Below, piece by piece: positions 5,509-7,206 of a DNA stretch of 7,206 nt; the stretch's first letter is position 1, and every line of letters starts with the position of its first letter. The notes below the pieces were generated by a model. That model was not told the origin of the DNA and did no database searches. It worked only from the letters and a program-made list of their open reading frames with translations. Source of the DNA: an uncultured Clostridia bacterium (GTDB lineage Bacteria; Bacillota; Clostridia; Oscillospirales; CAG-272); NCBI GenBank assembly GCA_945485605.1, contig CALYSG010000094.1, positions 1-7,206 of the forward strand, given 5' to 3'. The position numbers and the translations under genes are program-made.

Positions 5509-5548
5509 AACCGAGGCGCCCGTCACCGGGCGCCTCGGTTTTGTTTTT
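5509..5548 (+). terminator. Very stable hairpin with plus-strand T tract
   Basis: Arms AACCGAGGCGCCCG (5509-5522) and CGGGCGCCTCGGTT (5527-5540) form a perfect 14-bp stem with a 4-nt loop, followed on the plus strand by TTGTTTTT. On the minus strand the stem is followed by CCTTATTTATAT, a poorer T tract. It lies 9 nt past the stop of the 42-aa peptide gene and upstream of the rpmH promoter. It most likely ends the surface protein/peptide transcript on the minus strand while acting more strongly against plus-strand transcription. Confidence 0.8.
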
Positions 5549-5557
5549 ACTGTCCGA

Positions 5558-5686
5558 TCAAATGGTAAGATCCCACTCAACGTCTTCTGCGAAGGGGTCG
5601 CGATCCTTGCCGAGACTTGCAGTGATCACATCGGAAGTATTAACGGAGATTATTTCGATTTCGGGAATTTCGTAAATTTTTTTCAT
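5558..5686 (-). CDS. Small peptide with Y-x-x-P-E-I-E and DVITAS motif, function unknown
   Basis: This 42-aa peptide starts MKKIYEIPEIEIISVNTSDV, continues ITASLGKDRDP and ends in an acidic EDVEWDLTI. The start has a perfect GGAGG (5699-5695) with 8-nt spacing. That site begins 3 nt after the stop of the upstream surface protein gene, so the two are almost certainly on one transcript, closed by the hairpin at 5509-5548. From memory, short proteins of the form MKK-Y-x-x-P-x-hydrophobic-E with DVI-(T/A)-(T/A)-S recur in Clostridia, often near surface or cellulosome-type genes, without an assigned function. It has no membrane helix, no cysteine and no signal peptide. It could be a precursor peptide, an accessory of the surface protein or a regulator; I cannot choose. 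Confidence 0.75.
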   Translation of the reverse strand: MKKIYEIPEIEIISVNTSDVITASLGKDRDPFAEDVEWDLTI

Positions 5687-5701
5687 AGCATTTACCTCCG
5701 T

Positions 5702-7206
5702 TTATTTTGCAAGAGCCTTAAGGCTCTCATAAGCTTTCTTGGTGTAGGGGCTGAACACGCCTTCCGCGACCTTGTTTTCGTAGCCAGGCTCGGCGGCAGC
5801 CTTAACATCGGCGACAGCGGCGGTGGCGATGGCCTTTGCGCTGTTGACATCGGTCGAGCCGTAGAAGACAGTTCCGTTTTTGAGCTTTATATAGCCGACA
5901 GCGGCGAATTCCATTGACGCGTCCTTGATATTGACGAGCGAGCCCTTGATCTCGTAGCAACCGTTCGTGAGTTCTTCATCGCTGAAGGATGTCGCATACG
6001 CGCCGGATCTCTTCACGCAGACGTAGACGTTTGTCTTACCCGAGGAGGTCTTGTAGGCTTCGAGAGACTCGAAGGTCATTTCTCCCGCGGCATCGGCTAA
6101 CACCTTCGGGGCGATGAGCACGCCGATCTCGGCGACGTCCTTCTGAATGGCATCGAAGGCATCCTTCGAGATGAGGGATCTGAACCTTACGCCGACGGTC
6201 GCGTCCTCGGGATCTGCGAACGCTCTGACCGAAGCTCCTGCCTCGTTGAGACGGAAGAATTTGCCGCCGTAGGAATAGGTCCTCGCATTTACGTCACGGC
6301 TGAAGTTCTTATACAGAAGCTCCTTGCCGACGAGCGTGTTGCAAAGCTCCGTGACCTTGTTGCCCGAGAGCGCATCCTCGGTGAGTATGGTTACTTTTTT
6401 GGCAACAGTATCAGCCGTAATAGGCACACGGTTTCTGCTTCTGTCGTCAAGCACCTGAACTGTATTACCGTTCTCGTCCTTGTCGTCGACCATAGCGTCG
6501 TGACCGTATGAGAAGTACTTCGTTCCGTCATTGGGGGCGAGGTAAACATTGCTTACTTTATATTTAAGCGCGGTGTCACTGGAAAGTCCGAAAATGGCGT
6601 TGTATTTGTCGTTGGTGTTCTCGAGAGTGCCAAGGCCATAGCAATTCTCAATAACGGTCTTGCTGGCGTTGACATATCCGATGAAATGTGAAAGATAAGT
6701 TGCACGGAAGGTAACAGTGTCCTCTTTCTGTGCCGGAACGACAGTCTTCTTACCGACAAGCTTGCCGAGGTTGACGCAGTTCCTGACAACACCGTATGAA
6801 TATGTAGTAGTATTATTGCTACCCCATATATATCCTATCATACCGCCCGTCTGTGTGCCGTTATTCGTGAGAGTTCCGAAGTTCACGCAATTCTCGGTCG
6901 AATATATCGCGCGTGTTGCCGTCTCTTTTGGATCTTCACCGCAATATCCGATTATACCGCCGACAGTGCCCGATCCTGTTGATTTTATCTCAAGGTTGCC
7001 CGTGTTGACACAACCGACAGCCTTTGACGACTGATCGGTGCCCTGAGCAGAAGGAGTTCCTCTGCCGAGAATACCGCCCATATGCGCCCCGGCCGTGCTG
7101 TAAAGATCTCCGTTGTTTACGCAATTTATAAAATCACCGCCGAACGAGCTGCCGGCAATACCCGCCACATAGGGAGCACCCGAAAGTCCGGTACCGGTAA
7201 CGCTGA
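5702..7206 (-). CDS. Surface protein with GLUG-like repeats (5' end beyond window)
   Basis: The frame is open to the window edge, so the N-terminus, including any signal peptide, is missing; 500 residues are present, numbered here from the first full codon. The first part (about 13-190) consists of repeats of roughly 38-45 residues of the type GG(I/M)(I/L)G...NCVN-x-G-x-L, with GGILG, GGIIG and GGMIG at 43, 82 and 120 and CVN at 28, 65, 106 and 143. This is the GLUG-like beta-helix pattern of secreted adhesins. A linker follows, and from about 325 a C-terminal domain beginning SVRAFADPEDATVGVRFRS with mixed alpha/beta character, of a kind I associate with Clostridia surface proteins. No LPxTG sortase signal, transmembrane end or dockerin is visible, so the means of anchoring is unknown. 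The 42-aa peptide gene follows 15 nt downstream. Confidence 0.85.
   Translation of the reverse strand, partial: SVTGTGLSGAPYVAGIAGSSFGGDFINCVNNGDLYSTAGAHMGGILGRGTPSAQGTDQSSKAVGCVNTGNLEIKSTGSGTVGGIIGYCGEDPKETATRAIYSTENCVNFGTLTNNGTQTGGMIGYIWGSNNTTTYSYGVVRNCVNLGKLVGKKTVVPAQKEDTVTFRATYLSHFIGYVNASKTVIENCYGLGTLENTNDKYNAIFGLSSDTALKYKVSNVYLAPNDGTKYFSYGHDAMVDDKDENGNTVQVLDDRSRNRVPITADTVAKKVTILTEDALSGNKVTELCNTLVGKELLYKNFSRDVNARTYSYGGKFFRLNEAGASVRAFADPEDATVGVRFRSLISKDAFDAIQKDVAEIGVLIAPKVLADAAGEMTFESLEAYKTSSGKTNVYVCVKRSGAYATSFSDEELTNGCYEIKGSLVNIKDASMEFAAVGYIKLKNGTVFYGSTDVNSAKAIATAAVADVKAAAEPGYENKVAEGVFSPYTKKAYESLKALAK

Overview
The window reads as chromosomal DNA of a low- to mid-GC Gram-positive Clostridia member, most likely an uncultured Oscillospirales/Ruminococcaceae-type gut bacterium. 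This rests on several features: the rpmH-rnpA-yidD-yidC-jag order, a YidC with the IKQQKNS...RPKEMAIRKKYAG cytoplasmic segment, SpoIIIJ-associated Jag, strong AGGAGG-type ribosome binding sites, sigma-A promoters of the TTGACA-17/18-TATAAT type, and a GLUG-like repeat surface protein. The assignment is an inference from family knowledge; no search was run.

Layout. (1) 1-1092, minus: recA, missing only its extreme 3' end, with a textbook promoter at 1126-1154. (2) 1300-1851, plus: a short possible leader ORF, a 92-aa membrane/coiled-coil protein and a 69-aa phage-type holin, overlapping one another and with no lysin gene behind them. (3) 1852-2383: a 532-bp spacer between the convergent holin and jag genes. 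It is filled with a four-copy 64-bp palindromic tandem repeat and two further large inverted repeats. (4) 2384-5341, minus: the rpmH-rnpA-yidD-yidC-jag operon, with a strong promoter at 5419-5448, an internal terminator between rpmH and rnpA, and a hairpin between the yidC Shine-Dalgarno and its start codon. (5) 5509-5548: a very stable hairpin with a T tract on the plus strand. (6) 5558-7206, minus: a 42-aa peptide gene directly behind a large surface protein with GLUG-like repeats, which is cut by the window edge.

How the genes work together. The rpmH operon makes ribosomal protein L34, the RNase P protein subunit, the YidD and YidC membrane-insertion factors and the RNA-binding protein Jag/KhpB. 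This is a classic set linking RNA processing and translation to membrane protein insertion. The usual neighbours, dnaA/oriC before rpmH and mnmE-mnmG after jag, are absent. recA and a prophage-like lysis remnant lie behind jag instead, so the region has been rearranged relative to the common Firmicutes arrangement.

The most interesting items beyond routine annotation are the structured repeat array with base changes that largely keep its hairpins paired, the holin cassette without an endolysin, the hairpin that would bridge the yidC Shine-Dalgarno to its ATG, a glutamate at the usual arginine position of the YidC groove, and the small peptide coupled to the surface protein. Nothing here amounts to a clearly new defence or biosynthetic system.
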